From Paratrimastix pyriformis (lineage: Eukaryota; Preaxostyla; Paratrimastigidae), in NCBI GenBank assembly GCA_027972325.1, contig JAPMOS010000010.1, positions 754,501 to 818,500 on the forward strand: a DNA stretch of 64,000 nt. The letters are read 5' to 3'. The notes under the pieces were generated by a model. The model was given only the letters and a program-made list of their open reading frames with translations, ran no database searches and was not told where the DNA came from. Shown here one piece after another: positions 22,341 to 36,062 of this stretch; the stretch's first letter is position 1; each line of letters opens with the position of its first letter. A program made the translations under genes and the position numbers.

Positions 22341-23286
22341 ATGGTTCAGCTCCATTTGGAGTGGGGTTTCCCCGTTCACATCCAGGTGCTCCTTGTTCTC
22401 GCATTCACCGTTGGCTGGTATTGCATCGGCAAGTTCTCCCGTTTCTTCTCAGAGCGCCTCTTTGTCAGCTACCGGAAGCTCAGCCCCATTGCGAAGCGCG
22501 ATTGGGATATCCGTGTGGCAAGCAATGCTCACGGCTACTTCCAGATCATTCTTGCCTGCACCCTGGTTCCTGCCTATTGGAATGAAATTTTCTCGGATCC
22601 TTATGCTTTTAACTCCCGGGCCATCAATGTTTTCCTTGCTGGCGCGACTGGATACTTTATCCAGGACCTTATTATGATGCTCATCTACTACGGGACCCCG
22701 ATCTTCTCGTGGTCCGCTGTGTGCCACCACGTCATGTCCATTATCGCCAACGGAACTGCCCTTCTGACTGGCTATTGCGGAGTTCTTATTCTCTCGGTTG
22801 GCATTCAGGAATGGTCGACTCCTTTCGTGAATCAGGTCTGATCATCTCCTATTCTTCTTCTTCGTTTCTCACACACTTTTTGGTAGCGTTGGTTCTATGA
22901 CGCTTGCCACATGAAATCCGGTCTTGGCTATGCCATCAACGGAATTCTGTTGTGGTTCGTCTTTACCTGCGTTCGGGTCAGTCGAAATCTCCCTCCCCTC
23001 TGCCGGTTGACTCGACTGTTCTTTTGCAGGTTCCCTTCACCTACTTCCTGTACCGCGTCATTTGGCCCACCATTGACGATTGCCTCACTCAGCCCACTTA
23101 TATCATCAGCGCCCTCTTCGGCACGTCTGTCGACCTCACTCCCCCAATATCCACCCCCTCACTTCCCACTTCCCGCCCAGGATGTCCACCTCGATTCTGC
23201 TCAACCTGTGGTGGTCCTGGGCCGTCACCAAGGGCCTGGCCAAGCACGTGCTGGGCGTTGGCAAGAAGCCGAAGAAGGATCAGTAG
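22341..23286 (+). CDS. TLC-domain membrane protein, TLCD4/TMEM56-like
   Basis: Four exons: 22341-22834, then about 22888-22977, about 23031-23129 and about 23181-23286. The TLC (TRAM-LAG1-CLN8) signatures are WDIRVASNAHGYFQ, CHHVMSIIANGTALLTGYCG and the helix end QEWSTPFVNQ-RWF, in the order and spacing of the TLCD4 (TMEM56) group. At least six hydrophobic helices are visible. The C-terminus reads GKKPKKDQ, with lysines at -3 and -4, an ER-retrieval KKxx signal, which fits an ER membrane protein involved in lipid handling. Donors read GTCTGA, GTCAGT and GTCTGT. It is not a ceramide synthase by motif (no Lag1p HH context beyond the single HH). Confidence 0.8.
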
Positions 23287-23879
23287 ATGGTCCCCCAGGC
23301 ACTAGCGACCACCCCCAAATTAAATTATGTCGGCTTTCCCCCCCGGTGGTTGTATCGTCCCCCTGTCTTCCACCCTCTCTTGTTTTTTTGTCGTCTTCTT
23401 CCTTTTCGCATTCCCACCTCGGGATGTGCTTGGGGGGGCCTCACGGCCGTGTCGATGGCCTCCCCCCCATTCGCTGCTGGGAATGTGCCTTCATCATCCT
23501 CCTCTCCTCCGGTTTCCGGGCTGCCCTGCGCTGTTTTTCTGCTTTCGATTTCAGTGCGCGCGGGGGGGGATCGACGAACCGGGGCAGGGCTTCCATTTTC
23601 CATCATCGCAGATGCGGGATGGGGGGAGGGGAGGGGGAGGGGGAGGGAACAGACAAATGAGAGTTTTTACAGTCACGGTGTCCCATCCAGGTGAATTTGG
23701 TGGGTTTGTAGAGGTCATCCGGACCGGCCCTCAATGACCCCCCCCCCCCCCCCCCCCCCGGGTACACAGTGACGAGTCGATGTATTCTGGCTCTACCCTG
23801 ACTACATTCCTCCATAAAACAGCTTCCAAAGCCAGCTCACCCGACTCCCGAAGTTCTTCACAAGAAGCAGCAGTGGCCC
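23287..23879. other. 3' flanks of convergent genes, nothing recognised
   Basis: About 590 bp between the TLC gene and the SH3-kinase gene: pyrimidine-rich DNA, a G-rich stretch at 23605-23650 and a 22-base C run at 23738-23759. No domain, no RNA gene seen. Confidence 0.6.
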
Positions 23880-25633
23880 TCAGAACGCCTCGACAGTCGC
23901 CCGGAGGCGCTCCACGGTCGGCCGGACGGCCGGCTCTCGACTGCACATGAGCACCAACAATTCCACCAGGTCCCTTCCCCGGCCGCCAGCCCTCTCAGCC
24001 CGCTCAGCCACCTCGGCAAAGGCGATTCTGAGGTCCTGATCCATCGGCTGCTCCCCAACCCAGTGGGCCGTGTCGATCTGTGTGTACAGGCAGTACAGCG
24101 TCACCCCGAGGGAGTACATATCCGTGGCATACGAGTTGCCCCTGGGCGCCGCTGGCCCAGCGGACAGAATCTCGGGCGCCATAAAGGCCGGCGTGCCTCG
24201 ACCCAACCCGTCCGGCTCGGCAACGCATGCCAGGTCCAGGCCAGCCAGCACGGCCACCAGCCGGCCGCTATCCCCTTTGCGCAGCCACACGTTGGCTGGC
24301 TTGATGTCGTTGTGCAACAATTTGTGTGCGTGCAGATAGTGCAGGCCCCGCACCATCTCCTGCAACAGGTTCCACCGTTCGGCCGGGTCGGCGGCTGAGG
24401 GGGCGCGGCTGTGACGCTGAATGACTCCGTCCAGGGTGCCGCCCTCGCAGAATTGCAGCACCAGGCATCGCACCAGGGGCCCGCCGGGCTCGAGCTGCTC
24501 ACGGGGCGCATACAGGCATGCACAGGCATAACAGACATGCAGACACATGCAGACACAGGCAGACACAGGCAGACACAGGCAGACACAGGCAGACACAGGC
24601 AGACACAGGCAGACACAGGCAGACACAGGCAGACACAGGCAGACACAGGCAGACACAGGCAGACACATGCAGACACATGCAGACACAGGCAGACACATGC
24701 AGACACAGACACAGGCAGACACAGGCAGACACAGGCAGACACAGGCAGACACAGGCAGACACAGGCAGACACAGGCAGACACACAAACACAAAAAGAAAA
24801 CAAGACCGATGGATGAGAGAGCAACGTCCGGATTCTGTTGCCTGGACCTCATAACCCCTCATGGCCAAAGGTCGCGGCGTGCGCACATCACCCTGGGGTG
24901 GAGCAGACCTGATCCTCAAAAGGCGGGCCAGCAGCCCGGATGACGTTGGGATGGTCAACACGGGACGTGACAAAGATCTGGTTGTAGAACAGGTTCCGTT
25001 CCGTGGCCGACTGCTGGTATTTGGTGGCCTTGATCGCGACCACCTGTTCGGGATGAGCGACGACCTCGCAGCGGAATGTGGCCCCAAAGTAGTCCGTGTC
25101 CAGCACGTAGTAAGTCTGGGTCACGGGGCGAGCATCGGGCGCCAGGGCCACATGCTGGGGGAGGAGCGGCGGGGGCAGAGGGTCGCTCGGCTTGTGCTGG
25201 TAGGTGTAGTTGGACAACAGCGCGTACAGGGTGGGCCGCTCGCCGCGCTCGATGCGATCCGTCAAGTCCTGCCCGCGGGCTGTGAAGAACCCTGGGTGGT
25301 TGTGAGCCTGAAAGAATGGAAAATCGGGTGTTGTTGGAAAAAACTCTCATCGATGATGACCTGAAACTCATCCAGATATGAGGCCGATTGGCCCTCCGGA
25401 ACCCTCTGCAATAATTTTCGCGGAATGCAGCCCTCGGCCAAGGTTTTCAGATTGCACGCAAACGGACGTGCAAGGGGATCATTCCCTAAAAACAGCAATC
25501 TTTTGGAATCTGGAGCGGGAAAATAGAGACCAGAAACAATGATAATATCCCCACTGTTCGCAAACGGGAGGTCTCCGGGCTGTGTTCCCAGGAATCGTTC
25601 GGTGACTCTGTACGCGATCACCCCCTCGCTCAT
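23880..25633 (-). CDS. SH3-like domain protein kinase, HND-type, altered DFG
   Basis: Starts [20 protein letters not shown]. The first 60 residues ([13 protein letters not shown]) fit an SH3 fold. A kinase N-lobe follows after an intron: [18 protein letters not shown] with a poor glycine loop, lysine in [11 protein letters not shown], then [15 protein letters not shown] 360-bp intron full of a 12-bp repeat follows. The C-lobe then has [34 protein letters not shown] and [18 protein letters not shown], ending at 23880. The DFG position reads GLD ([10 protein letters not shown]), so the metal-binding Asp is displaced and the protein may be a weak kinase or pseudokinase. It is closely related to the kinase at 6419, with a different N-terminal domain. 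SH3 assignment is moderate; kinase assignment is firm. Confidence 0.8.
24536..24783. repeat. 12-bp minisatellite AGACACAGGCAG in a kinase intron
   Basis: About 20 copies, some as AGACACATGCAG. It is intronic: on the minus strand it would read Val-Ser-Ala-Cys repeats that do not belong to the kinase fold. Confidence 0.95.
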
Positions 25634-25865
25634 GTTTTTTTTGACGGTGGATATATGGCGGGAGGCATACGCAATTACCGTGTCAATCAGCCACCAAGTT
25701 TCGAGGAGCCAACGAGAGTCCCTCCCAACTCTCTTCCCGACCTCCCCCCCTCCACCACCCCCGCTGCTGCTGCTGCTGCTGCTGCTGCTCCTCACCGAGT
25801 GATGAGGTGGGGAATTGGGGGGGATAAAATCCTGAGTTCGCCTCACACGAGTGCATTCTCCGGGG

Positions 25866-28433
25866 CTAACCATGTTTTACCGCCTCGGCAGGAACCCGAA
25901 CAACACCGGGATACGTCTGGGCGAATTCCTGCAGCACGGCCGGGGGGAGCTGGTCGACCCGACCCAGGCGCGGCAGCGGCCGAGGGAGAACGAGCCGGGT
26001 GAGGTCGGCAAAGGACCCCTCAAGTGCCTCCAGTTGGTCGCACCCGCACAATGTCAGATTTTCCAGGGCCCGTTCAAAGGACGGGTGCTGCCGGGCGATA
26101 TACACCCGACGCAGGCTGGGCGGGCACTGTAGACTGACCGCCGTCACGGCGAGGGGGCGCAGGGTGAGGTCGACGAGGCGGTCGAGCCCCGGCAGGACAC
26201 ACGAAAGGCGTTCGGGCCACGTCTGATCCTGCGGTGGGATGGTCAGATCAAGATGACCCAGATTCGCGCAGAATTCCTGCGCCAGAGCGGACAGTACCCC
26301 GGGGCTTAGCCACCCCGTGAGCTTTTCCAGGCGAACCGTCGTCGCGTCGGTGATATACACCCGGGGGACATCCACCAATCCCAGGATCAGTTCGTGGAGG
26401 TGCGGGCAGTGCAGGATGGGTTCGACAAGTCCCGTGGCGGGGATCGGGGGCGGGCCCAGGGTCACCTTCCGGCTTGCCTCGAGGGTCTGGGGGCACAGCC
26501 GGAACACGCGCAGGGCGGGCCCGTTCACGATGAGGATCCGGGTGGTGGGCGCGGGTGGCGGGGCGATCACCAGGGTCAGGTCGACTAGGGCCGGGCCCAG
26601 AGACAGGGTCACACCCACGGGGGAAGCTTCCAATCGGCCCATATCGACCACAAGGCGGGTCAGCCGGGGAGCAGCAGACATCAGGAGCGCCAGGTCATCC
26701 GGGTCAGTGATCACCACGGGGTCCAGCACCGTGAGGTTCGGTAGACTCGACAGGGCGGCCAGCCAGCAGGGCGTGGCTCTCTCCGGGGTGCACTCCACCT
26801 GGGCCATGCAGGGCATGCGGCTAACGCCCAGGTTGAGGATCGTGTCGGGGCGGAGGCGCGGGAGCCGGCGCAGGGCGGGGCAGCGCAGGGTCAGGGTCAC
26901 GCGCGGGCCCAGCGACATGAGGAGCTGCTCGAGATTGGGGGCATCGATGGAAACTTCCGCATTGGAGATCCGCGTCTGGAACGGGGGGGGGGGGGGGGGG
27001 GGGGAGGGAGGGGGGAGGGGGGGCGATCGGGAAGTGGCATGAACAAAAGCAGGAAGGAGCATGGGAGCATGGGGAGGCAGCATATGTGGGTGGGGGAGAC
27101 AGCATGGGGTGACAGTATGAGTGGGGGGGACAGCATGGATGGGGAGCAGGGACAGCACGGATGGGCAGGGGAGACAATACGGATGACATCATGGGGTGAT
27201 GACAACATGGGGTGATGACAGCATGGGGTGATGACAACATGGGGTGATGACAACATGGGGTGATGACAACATGGGGTGATAACAACATGGGGTGATAACA
27301 ACATGGGGTGATGAAATCATGGGGTGATGACAACATGGGGTGATGACATCATGGGGTCATCATGGGGTGATGACAACATGGGGTGATAACAACATGGGGT
27401 GATAACAACATGGGGTGATGACATCATGGGGTGATGACATCATGGGGTGATAACATCATGGGGTGATAACATCATGGGGTGATAACATCATGGGGTGACA
27501 TGGGGCGATGACAACCTGGGGTGATGACATCATGGGGTGATGACATCATGGGGTGACATGGGGTGATGACAACATGGGGTGATGACATCATGGGGTGATA
27601 ACAACATGGGGTGATGGGGTGATGACAACCTGGGGTGATGACATCATGGGGTGATGACAACATGGGGTCATCATGGGGTGATGACAACATGGGGTGATGA
27701 CAACATGGGGTGATGACAACATGGGGTGATGACAACATGGGGTGATGACAACATGGGGTGATGACAACCTGGGGTGATGACAACCTGGGGTGATGACAAC
27801 CTGGGGTGATGACAACCTGGGGTGATGACAACCTGGGGTGATGACAACCTGGGGTGATGACAACCTGGGGTGATGACAACCTGGGGTGATGACAACCTGG
27901 GGTGATGACAACCTGGGGTGATGACAACCTGGGGTGACAACCTGGGGTGATGACAACCTGGGGTGATGACAACTTGGGGTGATGACAACCTGGGGTGATG
28001 ACAACATGGGGGTGATGACAGCATGGGGGTGATGCCAGCACGGATGAGGGGCAGGGGGGACAGCATGGGTGTCGGGCGGCATCAGGGGGGTCCAGGCCGA
28101 CCTGCTCGCAGTATTCCCTCAGGCGCCAGGCCGCCTCGACACTGGCCGGGCTGCCGATGCTGATCATGCGCAGGCTGGCCGATCGTATGGCGATGTCTCC
28201 GACGAAGGAGGCCCGCAGGATGAAGCGGCGGAGGCAGGGCATGCTGCTGATGGCGGCTAGAACCCCGGGGGTGACGCGACCGGTCAGGGTCACATCCACC
28301 AGGGTCGCGGCGTGCGAGAGAAGGACCTGACATGAGGGGGGGAGGGGGTCGACATGAGGGGGATGAAGGTATGAACAACAACCAGTGGCCACCTTGAAGT
28401 GATCCGCAAGGGCCGGGGCAGTTTTTTTTTTTT

Positions 28434-28464
<31 letters not shown>

Positions 28465-29816
28465 TAGGAGGAGACCGGACATTCACCCCGGGGGAATACC
28501 CACGCACCGGATGGGGAAAACGGACCGGGCACAAGACGGACGGCTCGGCGGAGAGATTGATGACCTCAAGGGGACACGAGGCCCGGGCCACGCTGCCCAG
28601 GATGTGGTCGCCACGCACCGAGGGGGCGATCGACAGGCGCCGGAGGGATCCACACCCGGACAGGTCGCAGTCGGTCGCCGGGCCGTGAATCTGCGGGCGG
28701 ACACACACAGAAGAAGGAAGAGAACATCCGTTAGGGAAAAACATCGGTGAATCTGCGGCGGACACACACAGAAGAAGGAAGAGAACATCCGTGAATTCTC
28801 CACAGAATAGGGAAAAACATCGGTGAGGGCACACACAGAGAAGAAGGAAGAGAAGGTCCGTGAATTCTCCACAGAATAAGGAAAAACATCGGTGAAGCTG
28901 CGGCGGACACACAGAGAAGAAGGAAGAGAAGGTCCGTGAATTCTCCACAGAATAGGGAAAAACATCGGTGAATCTGCGGGCGGACTCACACAGAAGAAGG
29001 AAGAGAAGGTCCGTGAACCAGGGAGTGCTGATGTGTGCTTTTTTTCAGGCCTCATCTCCAATCATCAGGCAGGCAGATGAACAGACGCTGAGATCCTCCA
29101 GGTGTGGCAGCTCATCAATGAGGGTCTGTAGTCCCTCGTAGGGTACTGTAGGCAGTGTCAGCACGCGGAGGTCCTGGCAGGGCACAAGCAGCGACACATT
29201 CAGCTCCTCATGGTATGGGGAACTCTTCGCCCGCAGGAACAGGTCCCGCAGATGTGGACAGTACCGGGCCACGGCAGACAAAACCAGGTCTGGCCCGAAA
29301 TGATTCAGCTCAAATGTCAAGGTCTGAATGTCGGGCAGGTAATACAAGATCCGCGAAATGGTGGCCGAGGAGAGATCACAGTGCTGGGGTTGGATAAGCT
29401 CGTCCCGCGCAAAGAAATGCAGGGCGCGGAGGCGCGGATGCTTGGCAAATGCGGTGTCAATCCACTGGTCTGAGTTGTCGAATTCGGTGAGGTCAACGGT
29501 GAAGAGAACCTCGGTGAGATCCTGGCGGCAGGGTTCCATGATGGCGGCAAACGAGTTCGGAGGGATAGGTTTGGAGACAAGAAGCCGCTGGAGGGCCCCA
29601 CGAAGACGGAAACGAAGAGAATGATTCAAGCCAATGAGGCAACAATACGTCGCAAGGGGGGCACCCGAAGCTTCGATGATTGACCGCAGAATTTCTAACG
29701 GAAATTGAGAAATAAGATCCCACGCCTAGGACGCAAAAATAAAAATAAGAGCACTCAAGGGGTTGGCAAACCTGAATCCCAACGATCGGGAGCTCGTCCA
29801 GCTCAGGATCCATCAT
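25866..29816 (-). CDS. F-box / leucine-rich-repeat-like protein
   Basis: Five or so exons. Exon 1 (29816-29772) reads MMDPELDELPIVGIQ. Exon 2 (29727-29045) begins AWDLISQFPLEILRSIIEAS, which fits an F-box, and continues with irregular leucine-rich units (HPRLRALHFF, LPDIQTLTFELNHFGPDLV, CPHLRDLFLRAKSS, LPHLEDLSV). Further LRR-like exons lie at about 28690-28490, 28330-28080 and 26980-25866 (LPNLTVLDPVVI, APRLTRLVVDM, LDRLVDLTLRPLAV). The stop is at 25866. Such proteins usually recruit substrates to an SCF ubiquitin ligase. Introns hold a 16-bp minisatellite, a roughly 70-bp tandem repeat and a T/G homopolymer pair. Divergent from DMC1 with a 75-bp gap. Confidence 0.75.
27170..28035. repeat. 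16-bp minisatellite GGTGATGACAACATGG
   Basis: About 50 copies over 860 bp in an F-box/LRR intron. Sub-blocks differ at one place (ACAACAT, ACATCAT, ATAACAT, ACAACCT). The ACAACCT variant is concentrated at about 27765-28000, which shows local spread of variants. Confidence 0.95.
28700..29030. repeat. About 70-bp tandem repeat in an F-box/LRR intron
   Basis: Four to five units, each with GAAGAAGGAAGAGAA, CCGTGAATTCTCCACAGAAT and AAACATCGGTGAATCTGCGG. The unit end resembles the adjacent exon edge at about 28688-28700. The units are contiguous, with no unique spacers. Confidence 0.85.
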
Positions 29817-29891
29817 TTGCTACCGCCGGACTGAAATAAGGAGGATTGCTTGATTAACCCGTGGGCGCAATGATTGTCCGGAGTCCCCGTC
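29817..29891. promoter_or_regulatory. 75-bp head-to-head promoter interval (F-box / DMC1)
   Basis: The start codons at 29816 (minus) and 29892 (plus) leave 75 bp for both promoters. The DNA is AT-richer than the genes around it. No TATA box is obvious. Confidence 0.45.
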
Positions 29892-31224
29892 ATGGAGCAG
29901 CAACACACATCGGCTCGGGCCAAAGAGAAAGAGATTCTCCCTGAGGAAGAAGAGGAAGGAGATGCGCCTTCGTTCCAGGAAATTGACAAGCTCCAAGACA
30001 TGGGAATTAATATGGGTGATATCAAGAAACTCAAGGTCTCCTCCGTTGTTGGGGGTGAAGATTCATTGGCTAGAAACGAAGAGTAGGAAGCCGGTTGCAA
30101 CACAGTTCAATCTGTGATGATGCGAACGAAAAAGGACCTCTCCGCCATCAAAGGCATTTCTGAGGCCAAGGTGGACAAGATTCATGAGGCAGCAGCGAAA
30201 ATGGTGCCAGGTGGTTTTCTCACAGGAACCGAGGTTTTGGCCAAGCGGCTTGATGTTGTCCGCATCACCACAGGTCGGATATCTGAATGGCACCTTTTCG
30301 TCCGACTTGCATCAGGGTCGCGGGAGTTTGATACTCTTTTGGGCGGCGGAATTGAGACGCAAAGCATCACAGAACTTTTCGGGGAATTTCGAACTGGGAA
30401 GACCCAGCTCTGCCACACGTTGTGCGTGACCGCCCAACTGCCGCACGCCCAGCATGGGGGCAATGGCAAAGGTCTCGCCACATCACGCGTGCATTGGTTT
30501 TGATTGATCCTTGGGCCAGTCGTTTACATTGACACCGAAGGGACATTTCGACCAGAGCGAATTGAGCCAATTGCCAATCGGTTCCATCTCGATGGCAAAG
30601 CTGCCCTCGAAAATATCATTTTTGCCCGAGCATACACACACGAACAGGAAATGAACCTTCTCGTTCAAGCTGCCGCCAAGATGGCAGAAGATGGCATGTT
30701 TCGTCTCTTGGTCGGTTGTTTTCGCTCAAACACGTTCCCATCCAGGTTTCTTTCTTCGGACAGGTCGTCGATTCCGTGACTGCCCTCTTTCGTGTCGACT
30801 TCTCTGGCCGCGGGGAGTTGGCCGAGAGACAACAGAAATTGGCGAAAACTTTGTCGATGCTCATCAAGATCGCCGAAGAGTTTGGTGTGGCTGTGGTGAT
30901 CACAAACCAGGTCGACCCTAAGAGTCCCGCCCTACTCACGGCCCTTCCTCGCAGGTTGTCGCAGATCCGGGGGGTGCAGCGATGTTCACAGCAGGTCTCT
31001 TTCCAATCCAATTGTTTCACGTTCAGTTCTCCCTTTCACCTTGCGAAGACCCTAAAAAACCCATCGGGGGGCACATTATGGCCCACGCATCAACGACCCG
31101 TCTCTTCCTCCGCAAAGGCAAAGGAGAGCAGCGCATCTGCAAAATCTACGATTCCCCCTGCCTTCCAGAGAGTGAATGCGTTTATTCTATTACGGCTGGT
31201 GGCATCGCGGATGCTAAGGACTAA
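29892..31224 (+). CDS. DMC1: Meiotic recombinase DMC1 (RecA/RAD51 family)
   Basis: Strand-exchange ATPase of meiotic recombination. About seven exons. The N-terminal domain has [20 protein letters not shown] and, after an intron, [20 protein letters not shown] with [10 protein letters not shown] (helix-hairpin-helix). The core has Walker A GEFRTGKT in [18 protein letters not shown] and the Walker B region [19 protein letters not shown] across an intron. Then come [31 protein letters not shown] across two introns and [12 protein letters not shown], with the end [11 protein letters not shown]. The wording [16 protein letters not shown] and the [13 protein letters not shown] block match DMC1 rather than RAD51. 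Donors are mostly GTC (GTCGGA, GTCTCG, GTCGGT, GTCGAC, GTCTCT). It shows that this organism keeps meiotic machinery. Confidence 0.93.
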
Positions 31225-31476
31225 ATTAACCGCCCAACTCCTGTATTGATTTGCCGGCATGTGAGGGGCTTTGCAATACAATCCTGTTGGGAGCGCGAGA
31301 CCTCCTTCCGGCATCATTTTGGGGCAAAAGTGGAGGACCAGCAAAGGCTCGTTGATATTGGCAGAAAGGTCCCAGGGCAAAACAAAGAGCCCATCATCAC
31401 CAGCTTCCTCAAGAAGCTCCCGGGGATGACTGTCCGTATCTACCGACCACGCAATCGCTGACTTGCCGCTTCTTAG

Positions 31477-35400
<3,924 letters not shown>

Positions 35401-35453
35401 TGTACAAACATGTTTGTGGAGAAAAAAGAAAAAGAAAAATTAAAATGAGCCTT

Positions 35454-35909
35454 TCAAACAGCATCATCCAGAATCGCTTGGAGATCGGCATCAACTGCGC
35501 TGGCAACCTGGGTCAATGCCGTGTCGTGAGAAATCAGAGCAAGCATCGCGGTAGGCGGGACCATCCCAATATGGGTCTTCCCTTGGTTTGTCCAGACGGT
35601 CATTCTGCAAGGCATCACCATCCCAAGTCGCATATCCGTGCTAAGAACTCGCGATGCGACCTGGGGATTGCATATATCAAACTGTTTGACTTGCTCTGTA
35701 AACGCGATTCCCTTTGAGCGGAGCGTGTCACCAGTATTTCCCTAAAAAGCCATTCGATTCCGGGTCAGAAGTCATGCGAAAGTGATCAAGACCTGGTGGA
35801 GGACGCCGTAGCTGTGCCGCCTCACGGAAGCTTCAAGATCGGAGCATAGTTGTTCGAAAGATTTGTTGCTCTCCCGAACAACGGCAGCTGTGGGTGCAGA
35901 GTGTTGCAT
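35454..35909 (-). CDS. DUF302-family protein
   Basis: Two exons, 35909-35793 and 35741-35454, joined across a 51-nt intron (GTCTTG...TTTTAG), give exactly 134 residues with no leftover bases. Family marks: SFEQLCSDLEASVRRHSYGV, a CNPQVASRVLSTDMRLG block after KQFDI, LGMVMPCRMTVW, and a tail HDTALTQVASAVDADLQAIL. This is the order of the DUF302 domain, common in bacteria and archaea and of unknown biochemical role. No signal peptide. Squeezed 53 bp from the capping enzyme stop and 153 bp from the divergent SH3-ARM start. A prokaryotic origin followed by intron gain is likely but not shown. Confidence 0.8.
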
Positions 35910-36062
35910 TTATGATTTTGGCGCGGTGGATGACCAAGGGGGAGAACGGCCGATTCTGTCTTTCGGCCCAGCAAACTGGAATACACACTTTTCATGCGTC
36001 CCTTGTATTACCTGTACACCGGTCGAAGGTGTCTGTCAACATGCTCGGACCAAATTCAGAAG
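35910..36062. promoter_or_regulatory. 153-bp head-to-head interval (DUF302 / SH3-ARM)
   Basis: Only this stretch lies between the two start codons. It is less GC-rich than its neighbours. No specific motif identified. Confidence 0.4.

Noticed and set aside
24536-24783. Cysteine-rich coding repeat (Val-Ser-Ala-Cys) in the kinase
   Set aside because: It lies between N-lobe and C-lobe exons at a place where kinases have no insert of this kind, and GT-AG borders allow its removal.
28700-29030. Repeats spaced about 70 bp, CRISPR-like at first look
   Set aside because: The units are contiguous and alike over their full length with no unique spacers, and the surroundings are an intron of a eukaryotic F-box gene.
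29892-31224. RAD51 rather than DMC1
   Set aside because: The block [13 protein letters not shown] with [16 protein letters not shown] follows DMC1 wording, and the N-terminal helix-hairpin-helix residues also fit DMC1 better. A tree would settle it.
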